From assembly GCF_001297015.1 (NCBI RefSeq), contig NZ_LIGE01000022.1:248001-312000 (forward strand): a stretch of DNA of 64,000 bases. The letters run 5' to 3'. The notes beneath the pieces were generated by a model. That model saw only the letters and a program-made list of their open reading frames with translations. It did not search any database and was not told the origin of the DNA. Position numbers and translations under genes: made by a program. Origin of the DNA: Pseudomonas sp. RIT-PI-r. GTDB taxonomy: Bacteria; Pseudomonadota; Gammaproteobacteria; Pseudomonadales; Pseudomonadaceae. Of this stretch, positions 25,620 through 34,091 are shown piece after piece (the first letter of the stretch is position 1; each line of letters begins with the position of its first letter).

Positions 25620-26993
25620 TTACGCCACCACCCGATAGCAAGGCACATACGCCGCACCGCCCGGCAGTTTCATCCGGTGCTGGGCGACGAAGGCTTTGAG
25701 CAGCGCGTCGAGCGGTTGCATGATCGCCGCATCACCACGGATCTGATATGGCCCGTGTTCTTCGATCAGGCGAATACCTTTGTCCTTGACGTTGCCGGCG
25801 ACTATCCCGGAGAAAGCCCGACGCAGATTCGCCGCCAGTTCGTGCGGTGGCTGGTCGCGGTGCAATTTCAGGTTGGCCATGTTTTCGTGAGTCGGATCGA
25901 ACGGACGCTGGAAGCCTTCGTCGATTTTCAACAGCCAGTTGAAGTGGAACGCGTCGTTGCGCTCGCGGCGGAACTGCTTCACTGCTTTGAGCCCTTGAGT
26001 GATCTGTCGCGCGACTTCGGCCGGGTCGTCGATGATGATTTCGTAGTGCTGCTTGGCCGCCTCGCCAAGGGTCGCAGTGACGAACGCGTCGAGCTGTTCC
26101 CGATACGGTGCGGCATGTTTCGGCCCGGTGAGGATCACCGGGAACGGCAGGCCGGCGTTGTCCGGGTGCATCAGGATGCCGAGCAGATAAAGGAACTCTT
26201 CCGCCGTACCGGCACCGCCCGGAAAGATGATGATGCCGTGGCCGACACGCACGAACGCTTCCAGACGTTTTTCGATGTCCGGCAGAATCACCAGCTCATT
26301 GACGATCGGGTTCGGCGCTTCAGCCGCAATAATGCCCGGCTCGGTCAAACCGAGATAACGACCGCCATGAATACGCTGCTTGGCGTGGGCGATGGTTGCG
26401 CCTTTCATCGGGCCTTTCATCACGCCGGGGCCGCAACCGGTGCAGATGTCGAGGCTGCGCAGGCCCAGTTCGTGGCCGACTTTCTTGGTGTATTTGTATT
26501 CTTCGGTGTTGATCGAGTGGCCGCCCCAGCACACGACGATTTTTGGCTCGACGCCCGGGCGCAAGGTGCGCGCGTTGCGCAGCAGGTGGAAAACGTAGTC
26601 GCTGATGCCTTGCGAGGTGGTCAGGTCGATGCGTTGGCTGTCGAGTTCGTTTTCGGTGTAGACGATGTCGCGCAGGGCGCTGAAGAGCATTTCACGGGTG
26701 CTGGCGATCATTTCGCCGTCGACGAACGCGTCGGCCGGAGCGTTCAGCAGCTCCAGGCGTACGCCGCGATCCTGTTGGTGAATGCGGATTTCGAAGTCCT
26801 TGTAGGCTTCGAGGATGGTCTTGGCGTTATCGACATGGGCGCCGGTGTTGAGGATGGCCAGGGCGCACTGGCGGAAGAGGGTGTAGGTGCTGCCGGATCC
26901 GGCTTCGCTCAGTTGTTGGACTTCACGTTGAGAAAGGGTTTCCAGGCTGCCTTTCGGGCTGACCGAGGCATTGATTACGTGTCGTTGGGTCAT
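25620..26993 (-). CDS. ppnN: Pyrimidine/purine nucleotide 5'-monophosphate nucleosidase PpnN
   Basis: 457 residues, the full length of E. coli PpnN (YgdH). The Rossmann-like LOG core has the motif PGGAGTAEEFLYLLG (family PGGxGTxxE) and an upstream CTGCGPGVMKGPMKGA segment; extra N- and C-terminal domains are typical of PpnN and bind the alarmone (p)ppGpp in E. coli. It cleaves nucleoside 5'-monophosphates into base and ribose 5-phosphate in the cytoplasm, adjusting nucleotide pools in stress. Monocistronic; convergent with the FAD protein across a REP cluster. Confidence 0.95.
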   Translation of the reverse strand: MTQRHVINASVSPKGSLETLSQREVQQLSEAGSGSTYTLFRQCALAILNTGAHVDNAKTILEAYKDFEIRIHQQDRGVRLELLNAPADAFVDGEMIASTREMLFSALRDIVYTENELDSQRIDLTTSQGISDYVFHLLRNARTLRPGVEPKIVVCWGGHSINTEEYKYTKKVGHELGLRSLDICTGCGPGVMKGPMKGATIAHAKQRIHGGRYLGLTEPGIIAAEAPNPIVNELVILPDIEKRLEAFVRVGHGIIIFPGGAGTAEEFLYLLGILMHPDNAGLPFPVILTGPKHAAPYREQLDAFVTATLGEAAKQHYEIIIDDPAEVARQITQGLKAVKQFRRERNDAFHFNWLLKIDEGFQRPFDPTHENMANLKLHRDQPPHELAANLRRAFSGIVAGNVKDKGIRLIEEHGPYQIRGDAAIMQPLDALLKAFVAQHRMKLPGGAAYVPCYRVVA

Positions 26994-27216
26994 GCAATGA
27001 TCCTTAAAACGATGTCATCTCAAGACTAGGCGATGGCATCCGAATGATGTGTATCCATGAATGAAGATGGCACGATCTGCGCTGTACCGCCATGTCCCCG
27101 TTGGACGCTGAAAAGATGAAAAGGAGCCCCAGCATAGCTAAATCCCTCGCAGAGGCGATAATGCGCCGGCGAGTTTTTTCCGTTGCCCCTTTTGTCGCTC
27201 AAGGAAGTCATAAGTG

Positions 27217-27744
27217 ATGTTCGAGATTCAGCCGATGGACGCCGCCACCTTTCGCCAGCAGACCCGGCGCAGCACGATCATCATCGCCGTGCTGTTCCTG
27301 GTGCTGGCGATGTTGTTTTCCAGCGTCGCAGTGGCGCTGTTCGGCGAGCCTGGCGGCGATAACCTGCGGTTCAACGTCGGTGGGGTATTTGTCGCGTTCC
27401 TGCTGACGGCGGCATTGCTGCGCGGGCGCTTCTGGCATCAGACCTGGATGGCCCCGGCGGTGTACAGCTGGCGACTCAAACGCAACCTGATGAGCATCAC
27501 CAATGTGATGCATCAGGTGACGGCAGCCGTGGAGAAGAACGATCCAACAGCGATGAAGGTGCTGCGCTTCTATCATCTGGGCCTGACGCAAATGCATGAA
27601 CTGGACGGTAACTCCAGCGATCATGGGCAACTGTGGCGAGAAGTCGAAGCGCATAAAGAACGGATGCAGGCGCTGGGTCTCGACACTGAACAGGCACGAC
27701 TCGACCCGGCCTGGCTGGACGCGTTGAAGCAGGCGCCGCGCTAG
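27217..27744 (+). CDS. DUF3087 family membrane protein
   Basis: 175 residues; ATG 27217 chosen (AAGGAAG about 9 bases upstream), GTG 27214 is next to it. Two hydrophobic segments at about residues 20-42 and 55-73, then a long soluble C-terminal helix-rich part (MKVLRFYHLGLTQMHELDGN). Family DUF3087; no known function. Its stop overlaps by 4 bases the stop of the convergent DUF2784 gene. Confidence 0.82.
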   Translation: MFEIQPMDAATFRQQTRRSTIIIAVLFLVLAMLFSSVAVALFGEPGGDNLRFNVGGVFVAFLLTAALLRGRFWHQTWMAPAVYSWRLKRNLMSITNVMHQVTAAVEKNDPTAMKVLRFYHLGLTQMHELDGNSSDHGQLWREVEAHKERMQALGLDTEQARLDPAWLDALKQAPR

Positions 27745-28121
27745 AGCATCTGCTTGCCGCGCCATTTCGATGAACGGATCATGCGTCCGTAGACCAGCAG
27801 ATTGACCGCCAGCACCACGCTGCCCAGTGCCAGTTGAATCTGCGGGGTCAGCCCGGCCGGATAGATGATCGGCCAGATGTAGTGCTCGATGAAGCCGCCT
27901 GCGTATTCGGTCTGCCCGGCGGCGTGGCGCATCAGGTTTTCCCAGTAGGTCAGCGGACAGGTCAGGTGCAACACCTCGACCGCCACGCCCCAGGCCGCAG
28001 CCGGCAAATGCAGCCACATGATTCGCGGCCATTTCAGTACCAGCAACCCGCCGAACAGTACGAACAAAATAAAGCACAAATGAAACAGCACCAGCCCGTC
28101 GGCTGCGATTCGGTACAGCAT
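27741..28121 (-). CDS. DUF2784 family membrane protein
   Basis: 126 residues, GGAG five bases before ATG. Four helices; LFHLCFILFVLFGG, HLTCPLTYWENLMR and GFIEHYIWPIIYPAGL are the DUF2784 signature with conserved Cys, Trp, Glu and His. Function unknown. Convergent overlap with the DUF3087 gene means transcripts are antisense at their ends. Confidence 0.87.
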   Translation of the reverse strand: MLYRIAADGLVLFHLCFILFVLFGGLLVLKWPRIMWLHLPAAAWGVAVEVLHLTCPLTYWENLMRHAAGQTEYAGGFIEHYIWPIIYPAGLTPQIQLALGSVVLAVNLLVYGRMIRSSKWRGKQML

Positions 28122-28173
28122 GTGGTCTCCCTGACGCGAGTGTGAATGGCGCTATGTTACGCCCGTCAGCGGA

Positions 28174-29163
28174 CTAAACGTCAGTGCGAAAATCAGCGAA
28201 TTCGGCGCGCATGCGCCCGTTGTGTTTGGCTTTGTAGAGCAGTTTGTCGACCTGTTCGACGAAATCCAGGGGATCGCTGCCGGCAGCGGCTTTCGTCGTG
28301 CCGACGCCCAGGCTCAGACTGACCTGCGACGACACCTTCGACTGCGCGTGCGCAATCTGCTGCTGACGGATCAAGTGCAGACATTTTCGCGCCACCAGAC
28401 GCGCCGACTCGGCATCGGTTTCCGGCAGCAGCCAGACAAATTCTTCGCCACCGATCCGCGCGATGAAATCCCGTGGCCGGTTGGCCGCCAACGACAGCGT
28501 CCTGGCCACTTGGCGCAAGCATTCGTCACCTTTGATGTGGCCGTAATGGTCGTTGTATTGCTTGAAGTAGTCGATGTCGAGCACCAGCAGTGACAGCGGC
28601 AGGCCACTGCGTTGTGCGCTGGTCCACTCGCGTTCAAGGACCGTGTCGAACATGCGCCGGTTGGCGATGCCGGTGAGCCCGTCCTGGAACGAATACTCTT
28701 CGAGTTGCTTCTGCAAACGGATCAGATGCTCTTCGGTTTTCTTGCGTTCGCTGATATCGAACATGAAGCCGACCAGCGCTTCGACTTCGCCGTCCTTGCG
28801 CACCACGTGCACCACATCGCGGATCCACACGTAGTCGCCGCTGCTGGTGAGGGCACGATAATCGGCTTCGTGATCGACGCCGGCACGCGATTGCGAGACG
28901 CAGAATTCGACGACGTAATCGCGGTCATCCGGGTGCATGCGCTCGACCCAGTCATTGACTCCGCCCCAGCTGTCCTGCTGCCAGCCGAGCAAGGTTTCGA
29001 TCTGTGGGCCGATATAGCTGAAGGTCATGCTTTTCCAGTCGATCCGCCATGGAATGGCTTTGGTCGATTCCAGCAGGGTTTTGTACACGTCATTGTCGAT
29101 GGCGGTCATGGCAGGCAGGGTCTCAACGGGAATGTCTCGAGGAGGAAGATGCTGCGCCAGCAT
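28174..29163 (-). CDS. PAS-GGDEF diguanylate cyclase
   Basis: 329 residues from ATG 29163 (AAGGTG about 8 bases upstream; ATG 29109 is an alternative). Residues about 30-150 are a PAS/PAC sensor (WRIDWKSMTFSYIGPQIETLLG, then MFDISERKKTEEHL). The GGDEF domain follows (FQDGLTGIANRRMFD), with active-site RIGGEEFVWLLP. RPRD stands five residues before GGEEF and forms the inhibitory I-site (RxxD), so product feedback is expected. No membrane helix: a cytoplasmic c-di-GMP synthase. It is divergent from azlC. Confidence 0.92.
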   Translation of the reverse strand: MLAQHLPPRDIPVETLPAMTAIDNDVYKTLLESTKAIPWRIDWKSMTFSYIGPQIETLLGWQQDSWGGVNDWVERMHPDDRDYVVEFCVSQSRAGVDHEADYRALTSSGDYVWIRDVVHVVRKDGEVEALVGFMFDISERKKTEEHLIRLQKQLEEYSFQDGLTGIANRRMFDTVLEREWTSAQRSGLPLSLLVLDIDYFKQYNDHYGHIKGDECLRQVARTLSLAANRPRDFIARIGGEEFVWLLPETDAESARLVARKCLHLIRQQQIAHAQSKVSSQVSLSLGVGTTKAAAGSDPLDFVEQVDKLLYKAKHNGRMRAEFADFRTDV

Positions 29164-29306
29164 GTTGCTGGCACCTTGGCGTTGCAAGCGGCTGGCCGAT
29201 GAACGGTTGCATCAGGCCGATTTCCCACAAGTGCGCAAGATTGTTCAAGCCAAAAAACCGCGTTTACTGGCAAAGTCTCTGGCCGTTTCCCTGATTGAAG
29301 AGCGTT

Positions 29307-30005
29307 ATGTCTGATTCACTTTTGCCCCGCAGCGCGTTCCTGCGCGGCGCTGCAGCGATCATGCCGTTGTCTCTGGCGACTGCGCCGTGGGGGTTGCTTG
29401 CCGGCTCCATGGCGATTGAAGCCAATCTTACGCCGCTGCAAGGGCAGGGCTTGTCGAGCATCGTATTTGCCGGCGCTGCGCAACTGGTCGCGATTGGCAT
29501 GCTCAAGGGCGGGGCGGGAATTTTCTCGATTCTGCTGACCACAGTGCTACTGACGTCACAGCATTTGTTGTACGGGATGAGCATGCGTTCGGTGATTTCG
29601 CCGCTGCCGGGGCGCTGGCGAATCGGCCTGGGCTTTTTGCTCACCGACGAGTTGTTCGCTTTGACCAGCCAGCACGACCGCCAGCAGTTCAATCGCTGGT
29701 ATGCATTGGGCGTCGGCCTGACGTTCTACATCGCCTGGAACCTCTTCACGCTGGCTGGCATCATTCTCGGCAGCAGCATTCCGGGGCTTGAGCATCTGGG
29801 CCTGGACTTCTCGATTGCGGCGACCTTCATTGCCCTGATCACCCCGGTAGTGCGCAATGTGCCGACCGTGGTGTGCGTGGCGGTGTCGCTGTTCTGCTCG
29901 GTGCTGTTCAGTTATTGGCAATGGGGTTCGGCGCTGGTGTTGTCGGGGCTGGCGGGTATGACCGCCGGATTTGTCTGCAACAAGCTGTATCGGGGGCGCA
30001 CATGA
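29307..30005 (+). CDS. azlC: AzlC family branched-chain amino acid exporter, large subunit
   Basis: 232 residues, ATG 29307 after GAAGAG. About six to seven helices; the N-terminal FLRGAAAIMPLSLATAPWGLLAGS and the middle SIVFAGAAQLVAIGML and LLTSQHLLYGMSMR segments are AzlC/YgaZ signatures. AzlC with AzlD forms an inner-membrane exporter of branched-chain amino acids. The next gene overlaps by 4 bases and encodes the partner. Confidence 0.92.
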   Translation: MSDSLLPRSAFLRGAAAIMPLSLATAPWGLLAGSMAIEANLTPLQGQGLSSIVFAGAAQLVAIGMLKGGAGIFSILLTTVLLTSQHLLYGMSMRSVISPLPGRWRIGLGFLLTDELFALTSQHDRQQFNRWYALGVGLTFYIAWNLFTLAGIILGSSIPGLEHLGLDFSIAATFIALITPVVRNVPTVVCVAVSLFCSVLFSYWQWGSALVLSGLAGMTAGFVCNKLYRGRT

Positions 30006-30316
30006 TGGTCTGGGCAGTGATTTTCGGTATGGGGATTCTGGTGTTCCTCAACCGCTACGTGTTTCTCGAACCGCGCTTGCCGGTGCGTTTGAGCAGCAAT
30101 GCCCGGCAGTTTCTCGGGTTCGCAGTGCCAGGCATGTTGACCGCGATCTGCGGCCCGATTGTATTCATGCCCGACAAACAGCTGAATCTGCAGTGGGACA
30201 ACCCCTATCTGCTTAGTTCGCTGGTAGCGATCGGGCTGGTGATATACACGCGCAGCACTTTGCTCAGCATGCTATTGAGCATGGCGTTCTTCTTTGTGCT
30301 GCGCTGGTGGCTCTAA
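30002..30316 (+). CDS. azlD: AzlD family transport protein
   Basis: 104 residues, ATG overlapping the azlC stop (ATGA). Three to four helices; GMGILVFLNRYVFL and AVPGMLTAICGPIVF match the AzlD/YgaH small subunit, which pairs with AzlC. No terminator directly follows; the acidic small gene begins 63 bases later. Confidence 0.9.
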   Translation: MMVWAVIFGMGILVFLNRYVFLEPRLPVRLSSNARQFLGFAVPGMLTAICGPIVFMPDKQLNLQWDNPYLLSSLVAIGLVIYTRSTLLSMLLSMAFFFVLRWWL

Positions 30317-30379
30317 GTTGTCGAATTAAAACTGTTCTACGCTGTAAGGATGACAGGTTACTTGTGACGGGAGGCGGGC

Positions 30380-30526
30380 ATGGCGACTGAGCAAAAACAT
30401 CCGGAGCCGGATGACGACGACACAGACGAGCCGACGCAAGAGGAAATAGAACGCGAGAAACACAAAGAGCAGACCTGGAAGCACGATGATGGCAGAGAGC
30501 TATCCGATCCTGATCGCAAGTTCTGA
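30380..30526 (+). CDS. Very acidic small protein, 48 aa
   Basis: ATG 30380 with GGGAGGCGGGC directly upstream, an excellent ribosome binding site, and a perfect intrinsic terminator 15 bases after the stop. The product is almost fully charged (EPDDDDTDEPTQEEIEREKH, then a K/D/R tail), so probably disordered. It is too short for most automatic calls. No function known. Good translation signal plus own terminator make it a convincing gene. Confidence 0.75.
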   Translation: MATEQKHPEPDDDDTDEPTQEEIEREKHKEQTWKHDDGRELSDPDRKF

Positions 30527-30540
30527 CCGACTGATATGTA

Positions 30541-30566
30541 AAAGCCCCGCATGAGCGGGGCTTTTT
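30541..30566 (+). terminator. Intrinsic terminator
   Basis: AAAGCCCCGC, loop ATGA, GCGGGGCTTT and further T: 10-bp stem. It can serve the acidic small gene on the plus strand and the 72-aa gene on the minus strand (bidirectional). Confidence 0.93.
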
Positions 30567-30568
30567 GT

Positions 30569-30787
30569 CTATCGAAGATCGTCCATCTGCGGGAATTCGG
30601 GGTGTGATGCCCGATATCCCAAAGTTCGATCGATCCACGCATTGAGCTCGTTGACCATCACCGGTGGGTGGCCGGGATACCCCTCGAGGGTGGTGCGCAG
30701 GATACGTTCGATGTCGGGAACGGAACGCAGGTTTCGGGTCTTGATGTAGTGGCCGATAAAACAGTCGAGTTCAAAGCGTTCTGTCAT
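30569..30787 (-). CDS. Hypothetical small protein, 72 aa
   Basis: Minus-strand frame ending in MDDLR. I take ATG 30787; the frame stays open to a TTG at 30859 but neither start has a good ribosome binding site. The product has a helical N-terminus (ERFELDCFIGHYIKTRNL) and HPPVMVNELNAWIDRTLGYR. No family recognised. The conserved-looking residues and the shared bidirectional terminator support it as a gene. Confidence 0.6.
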   Translation of the reverse strand: MTERFELDCFIGHYIKTRNLRSVPDIERILRTTLEGYPGHPPVMVNELNAWIDRTLGYRASHPEFPQMDDLR

Positions 30788-30909
30788 CGACAGAAAAATA
30801 CACTCCAGGCCGCTGACCTGTTTGATTGCAAAATCGTCGCGCAACTTATTTCTCTGCAAGGGCTTGTAAAGTTATAGGGAATTCCTGATTTGTTGACTCT
30901 TTGGTCAAC

Positions 30910-30919
30910 TGGTATACCA
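30910..30919. promoter_or_regulatory. TGGTATACCA palindrome (GntR-like operator)
   Basis: Perfect 10-bp palindrome, preceded by TTGACTCTTTGGTCAA, a second imperfect inverted repeat at about 30894-30907. TGGTATACCA-type sites are typical of GntR-family (FadR/VanR subfamily) repressors. It lies upstream of the 72-aa minus-strand gene; no GntR gene is in the window. Confidence 0.4.
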
Positions 30920-31071
30920 ATCGGAAAGGCGGCGCGCATGCTAGCTGTAGTGCATCTAAATGTATGTATGACGATTGAAATGTCAGACCAGTGGTTAATT
31001 CATTCGAACGACTGTTTTAAGTGCTTTGATTCAAAAATGAAACACCATTTGTAAAGCCCATGCGTCATCTG

Positions 31072-31146
31072 CAGGAGCTGCCGAAGGCTGCTATCTAATA
31101 CTGTGCTTAACAACAGCAAAAGATTGCAGCCTGCGGTAGCGCCTAC
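31072..31146. repeat. Degenerate inverted repeat (GGAGCTGCCGAAGG family)
   Basis: Left arm CAGGAGCTGCCGAAGGCTGC (31072-31091 and on) and right arm GCAGCCTGCGGTAGCGCCTA pair with several mismatches. An older copy of the element at 1914-2007, close to the 3' end of the yedK-type gene. Confidence 0.7.
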
Positions 31147-31176
31147 AGGGGATAGACGCGAGGGGCGCAAAGATAT

Positions 31177-31857
31177 TCAGGGTTGTTCGAGAATCAGGCT
31201 CGCGCCTTGATTGCGGGTGTTACCCACGGCTTTGCCGACTTTGTGCCATTCGAAGTTTTCGCTGCTTTCGCCTTCGAACAACAGCATCTGTTCGGCGCGC
31301 TCGACAGGCGTGGCAGGGTCGAGCCATTCGTGCACCAATTCTGCGCAGAACACCACCGGGCGACGATCATGGATATCGAGCAGACCGCCGGCGCTGTCAG
31401 CTGTGATGATCACGAATCCATCGTCATCGCGAGCATCGGCGTCCGGTGTCGGACACTGACCGATGGCCGCGCAGAAAACTGCTCCACGATCGGCCCGACG
31501 GATCAGCCAGGGCTGTCGGGTTTTGTCCTCGGCATCGACCCACTCGAACCAGTTGTCGACAGGCACGATCAGGCGCTGACGCCAGATCGCCCGGAAAAAT
31601 GGGCCATGGGCAACCTTCTCCACGCGCGCATTGATCGGTGCCGCGCGATCCTTGGCCCAGTGCGGGCGCCAGCCCCAGCGCAAATTGTCGGCATACACGC
31701 GTTGTTCGTGTTGATGGAGAACCGCCAGCGCAGTGGTCGGCGCCGCGTTGTAGCGGTTCAGCGGTGCATCGCCGACGTGGTTGATCAGCGCATCGGGAAT
31801 GCTCAACACGGCGACAAAGTCGTGAATGCCACGGTATTGCGAAAGTCTTCCGCACAT
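31177..31857 (-). CDS. yedK: SRAP/HMCES family protein (YedK-like)
   Basis: 226 residues. MCGR at the start gives the catalytic Cys2 after Met removal; NAAPT, the NARVE motif (catalytic Glu) and IHDRRPVV (catalytic His) are all present, so the protein looks active. SRAP proteins bind abasic sites in single-stranded DNA and form a stable thiazolidine crosslink that protects from strand breakage. GGAGG precedes the ATG. Single gene; no LexA box seen by eye. Confidence 0.95.
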   Translation of the reverse strand: MCGRLSQYRGIHDFVAVLSIPDALINHVGDAPLNRYNAAPTTALAVLHQHEQRVYADNLRWGWRPHWAKDRAAPINARVEKVAHGPFFRAIWRQRLIVPVDNWFEWVDAEDKTRQPWLIRRADRGAVFCAAIGQCPTPDADARDDDGFVIITADSAGGLLDIHDRRPVVFCAELVHEWLDPATPVERAEQMLLFEGESSENFEWHKVGKAVGNTRNQGASLILEQP

Positions 31858-31905
31858 GCGCTGAACCTCCGGCAGGACATTTTCAGCTTAGTTGCCTTTG
31901 AGCAT

Positions 31906-32748
31906 TCAATCCTTGCCGTCCTGCCCGGTGAACGTATCGCGCCACGCCAGCCAGCGTTTTTCGAGCGCCGCGAGCAAGCCGTCGCTGAGTTTGCCCAGCA
32001 GGGCGAGGACGATGATCGCGGCCAGGACAATGTCCGGGCGTGAGGTTTCGCGACCGTCACTGAGCAAATAGCCGAGGCCTTTGGTTGCGGCGATCAGTTC
32101 GGCGGCGACCAGAAACATCCACGCCAGGCTCATGCCGCTGCGCAAACCGGTGAACAGGCCGGGCAGTGCGGCCGGCAGGAGAATCCGCCGCACCAGTTGC
32201 CAGCGACTGAAGCCGTAGATGCGGCCGACCTCCACCAGTTTGCGATCGATATTGCGGATCGCCGCGACAACGTTGACGTACACCGGAAAGAACGCGCCGA
32301 TGGCGATCAAAACGATTTTCGAAGTCTCGTCGATGCCCAGCCACAGCAGCAACAGCGGCACCCAGGCCAGGCCCGGGATCGAGCGTAGCGCGGCAAAAGT
32401 CGGTTCCAGAAACGCCTCGGCCTCACGGCTCAAACCGACCCATGCGGCAAACACCAGTGCCAGGCTGGCGCCGATGGCGAACCCGAGCAAGACGCGAACC
32501 AGACTGGCGCCGATGTGTTTCCACAGGGCTCCTTCGGCGAGATCGGTCAGTGTCACGGCAATCTCGCTGGGCGCTGGCATCTGGTAGGACGGCAGCCAGC
32601 CAATGCGTACGATAAATTCCAGCACGACGACGATCAGCAGGGGCAGGGCGAGGCCTTTCAGGCGGCGCTGCCACATTGGTTTGAAAACGGCAGAAGGCCG
32701 GCGCGACAAGGCGAGCGGCGCGGGCAGGTCTTTGCTGTGACTGGTCAT
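31906..32748 (-). CDS. ABC transporter permease (SsuC/TauC type)
   Basis: 280 residues from ATG 32748 (GGAG 8 bases upstream). Six hydrophobic segments and the EAA loop of the BPD_transp_1 family (VEVGRIYGFSRWQLVRRILLPAALPG in outline). Homologous to permeases for sulfonates, taurine or nitrate-like ions. It follows a binding-protein gene across a strong hairpin. No ATPase gene is adjacent on either side, so the ATPase must come from elsewhere or is lost. Confidence 0.92.
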   Translation of the reverse strand: MTSHSKDLPAPLALSRRPSAVFKPMWQRRLKGLALPLLIVVVLEFIVRIGWLPSYQMPAPSEIAVTLTDLAEGALWKHIGASLVRVLLGFAIGASLALVFAAWVGLSREAEAFLEPTFAALRSIPGLAWVPLLLLWLGIDETSKIVLIAIGAFFPVYVNVVAAIRNIDRKLVEVGRIYGFSRWQLVRRILLPAALPGLFTGLRSGMSLAWMFLVAAELIAATKGLGYLLSDGRETSRPDIVLAAIIVLALLGKLSDGLLAALEKRWLAWRDTFTGQDGKD

Positions 32749-32761
32749 GATGCAGGCTCCG

Positions 32762-32800
32762 CTCACGACAAATCCGCGACGAGCGCGGATTTGTCGTGAG
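32762..32800 (-). terminator. 17-bp perfect inverted repeat between binding protein and permease
   Basis: CTCACGACAAATCCGCG, loop ACGAG, CGCGGATTTGTCGTGAG. It lies in the 61-base gap of the operon. Lacking a T tract, it more likely stabilises the upstream binding-protein mRNA or attenuates read-through than ends all transcription, which would give more binding protein than permease. Confidence 0.75.
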
Positions 32801-32809
32801 TCTGGTCAG

Positions 32810-33796
32810 TTACTGGCGGGCGATGGCTTGCTGCACACCGCGGTCGAGCAACTGATCGATGACTTGATCGACGTTGACACCACGGCGCACCAGTTCTTCG
32901 GAAACCAGAACAGGCGCTGCAGCTTTAGAGGCGCTGACGTCGTTGTTCGTCAATTGCGGGCTGCTCAGGTCGGTGCGCGACAATTGCAGCTTGGCTACAT
33001 CCAGCGGCAGGCCGGATTCCTTGGCGAGCAGTTCGGCGAACTCTTCAGGATTTTTCAGCGACCATTCACGTGCCTGTTCGTAAGCCTTGATCACGGTGTC
33101 GATGGTTTGTGGATGTTCCTTGGCGTATTGCTCGGTCACGCTGACCACCCCGTAACTGTTGAACGCCGGGTTGCGATACAGCAATCGCGAACCGGCCTGC
33201 ACCTGGCTGGCGGCCATGTGCGGATCGAGCCCGGCCCAGGCGTCGACGTCACCCTTTTCCAGCGCGGTGCGACCGTCCGGATGTTGCAGATGGACCAGCT
33301 CCACGTCGTCCTTTTTCAACCCGGCCTGTTGCAGGCTGCGCAAGGTGAACAGGTACGGATCGGTGCCTTTGGTGGCGGCGATTTTCTTGCCTTTCAGATC
33401 GGCAACCGTTTGCAGCGGCGAATCCTTAGGCACCACCAATGCGGTCCATTCGGCACGGCTGTAAACATAAACGGACTTGATCGGGCTGCCGTTGGCGCGG
33501 CTGAGCACGGCGGCGAGGCTGGCGCTGGAAGCAAAATCGACGCCGCCGCTGTTGAGGTATTCCAGCGATCGGTTGCTGCCTTGGCTCAACACCCAACTGA
33601 CTTTGGTTTGCGGCAGGGCTTTTTCAAGGAAGCCAAAGTGCTTGAGCACCAGGCTCACCGGTGAATAATAGGCGTAGTCCAGGTGCACTTCTGTTGGCGC
33701 GGTTTCAGCCGCGTGGGCCAGCGGTTGCAGACTCAGGGCCATTGCGCCAGCGGCCAACAGGGTCTTGAAGTGGGTTAACGGAAAGAACGAGGTCAT
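32810..33796 (-). CDS. ABC substrate-binding protein (aliphatic sulfonate/SsuA type)
   Basis: 328 residues from ATG 33796 (CGGAG upstream); the frame is open further but has no signal. Signal peptide of about 30 residues ending AHAAE. Mature part is NMT1/SsuA-like: LDYAYYSPVSLVLKHFG, LSQGSNRSLEYLNSGGVDFAS, AALVVPKDSPLQTVADLKGKKIA-type segment and AGLDPHMAASQV. It should deliver a sulfonate or similar ligand to the permease downstream. A second binding protein of the same superfamily is divergently encoded. Confidence 0.9.
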   Translation of the reverse strand: MTSFFPLTHFKTLLAAGAMALSLQPLAHAAETAPTEVHLDYAYYSPVSLVLKHFGFLEKALPQTKVSWVLSQGSNRSLEYLNSGGVDFASSASLAAVLSRANGSPIKSVYVYSRAEWTALVVPKDSPLQTVADLKGKKIAATKGTDPYLFTLRSLQQAGLKKDDVELVHLQHPDGRTALEKGDVDAWAGLDPHMAASQVQAGSRLLYRNPAFNSYGVVSVTEQYAKEHPQTIDTVIKAYEQAREWSLKNPEEFAELLAKESGLPLDVAKLQLSRTDLSSPQLTNNDVSASKAAAPVLVSEELVRRGVNVDQVIDQLLDRGVQQAIARQ

Positions 33797-33947
33797 GGGG
33801 GCGCTCCGGCAAAGGCACAGGTTTCTTATGTCCGAAAAGATATTTTTTTCGCATGCTTCCTGCATGAATGGAATATTGCAGGCTCTGTGCCATGTGGGCC
33901 AAAGCACCGGTTTGTCGGGCTTTAAGGGAATTGAAGGCGATTTTTGC

Positions 33948-33996
33948 TGTTGCGTGATGAACAATGTGGCGAGGCACTGTTGCGGGGTGAACAGTG
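33948..33996. promoter_or_regulatory. Tandem direct repeat, 30-bp period, between divergent binding-protein genes
   Basis: TGTTGCGTGATGAACAATG at 33948-33966 and TGTTGCGGGGTGAACAGTG at 33978-33996 match at 16 of 19 bases with start-to-start distance 30, close to three helical turns. This arrangement suits two regulator dimers on one DNA face, about 100-150 bases from either start codon. Confidence 0.5.
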
Positions 33997-34091
33997 CGCG
34001 TCGGCGGTTTTGAGCTTATGCATTATTCGAATTTCAAATTCGGAAATTAACAGCGTTATGGTCTATGCAAACCCTTTTTGCAGGACTCGCC

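Larger units (their letters stand above)
30860..31176. other. AT-rich intergenic region with operator-like palindrome
   Basis: Holds the palindrome at 30910-30919 and the repeat at 31072-31146. The middle part (30950-31060) is AT-rich (for example GTTTTAAGTGCTTTGATTC) with no open frame of note. No RNA gene could be recognised. Confidence 0.45.
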
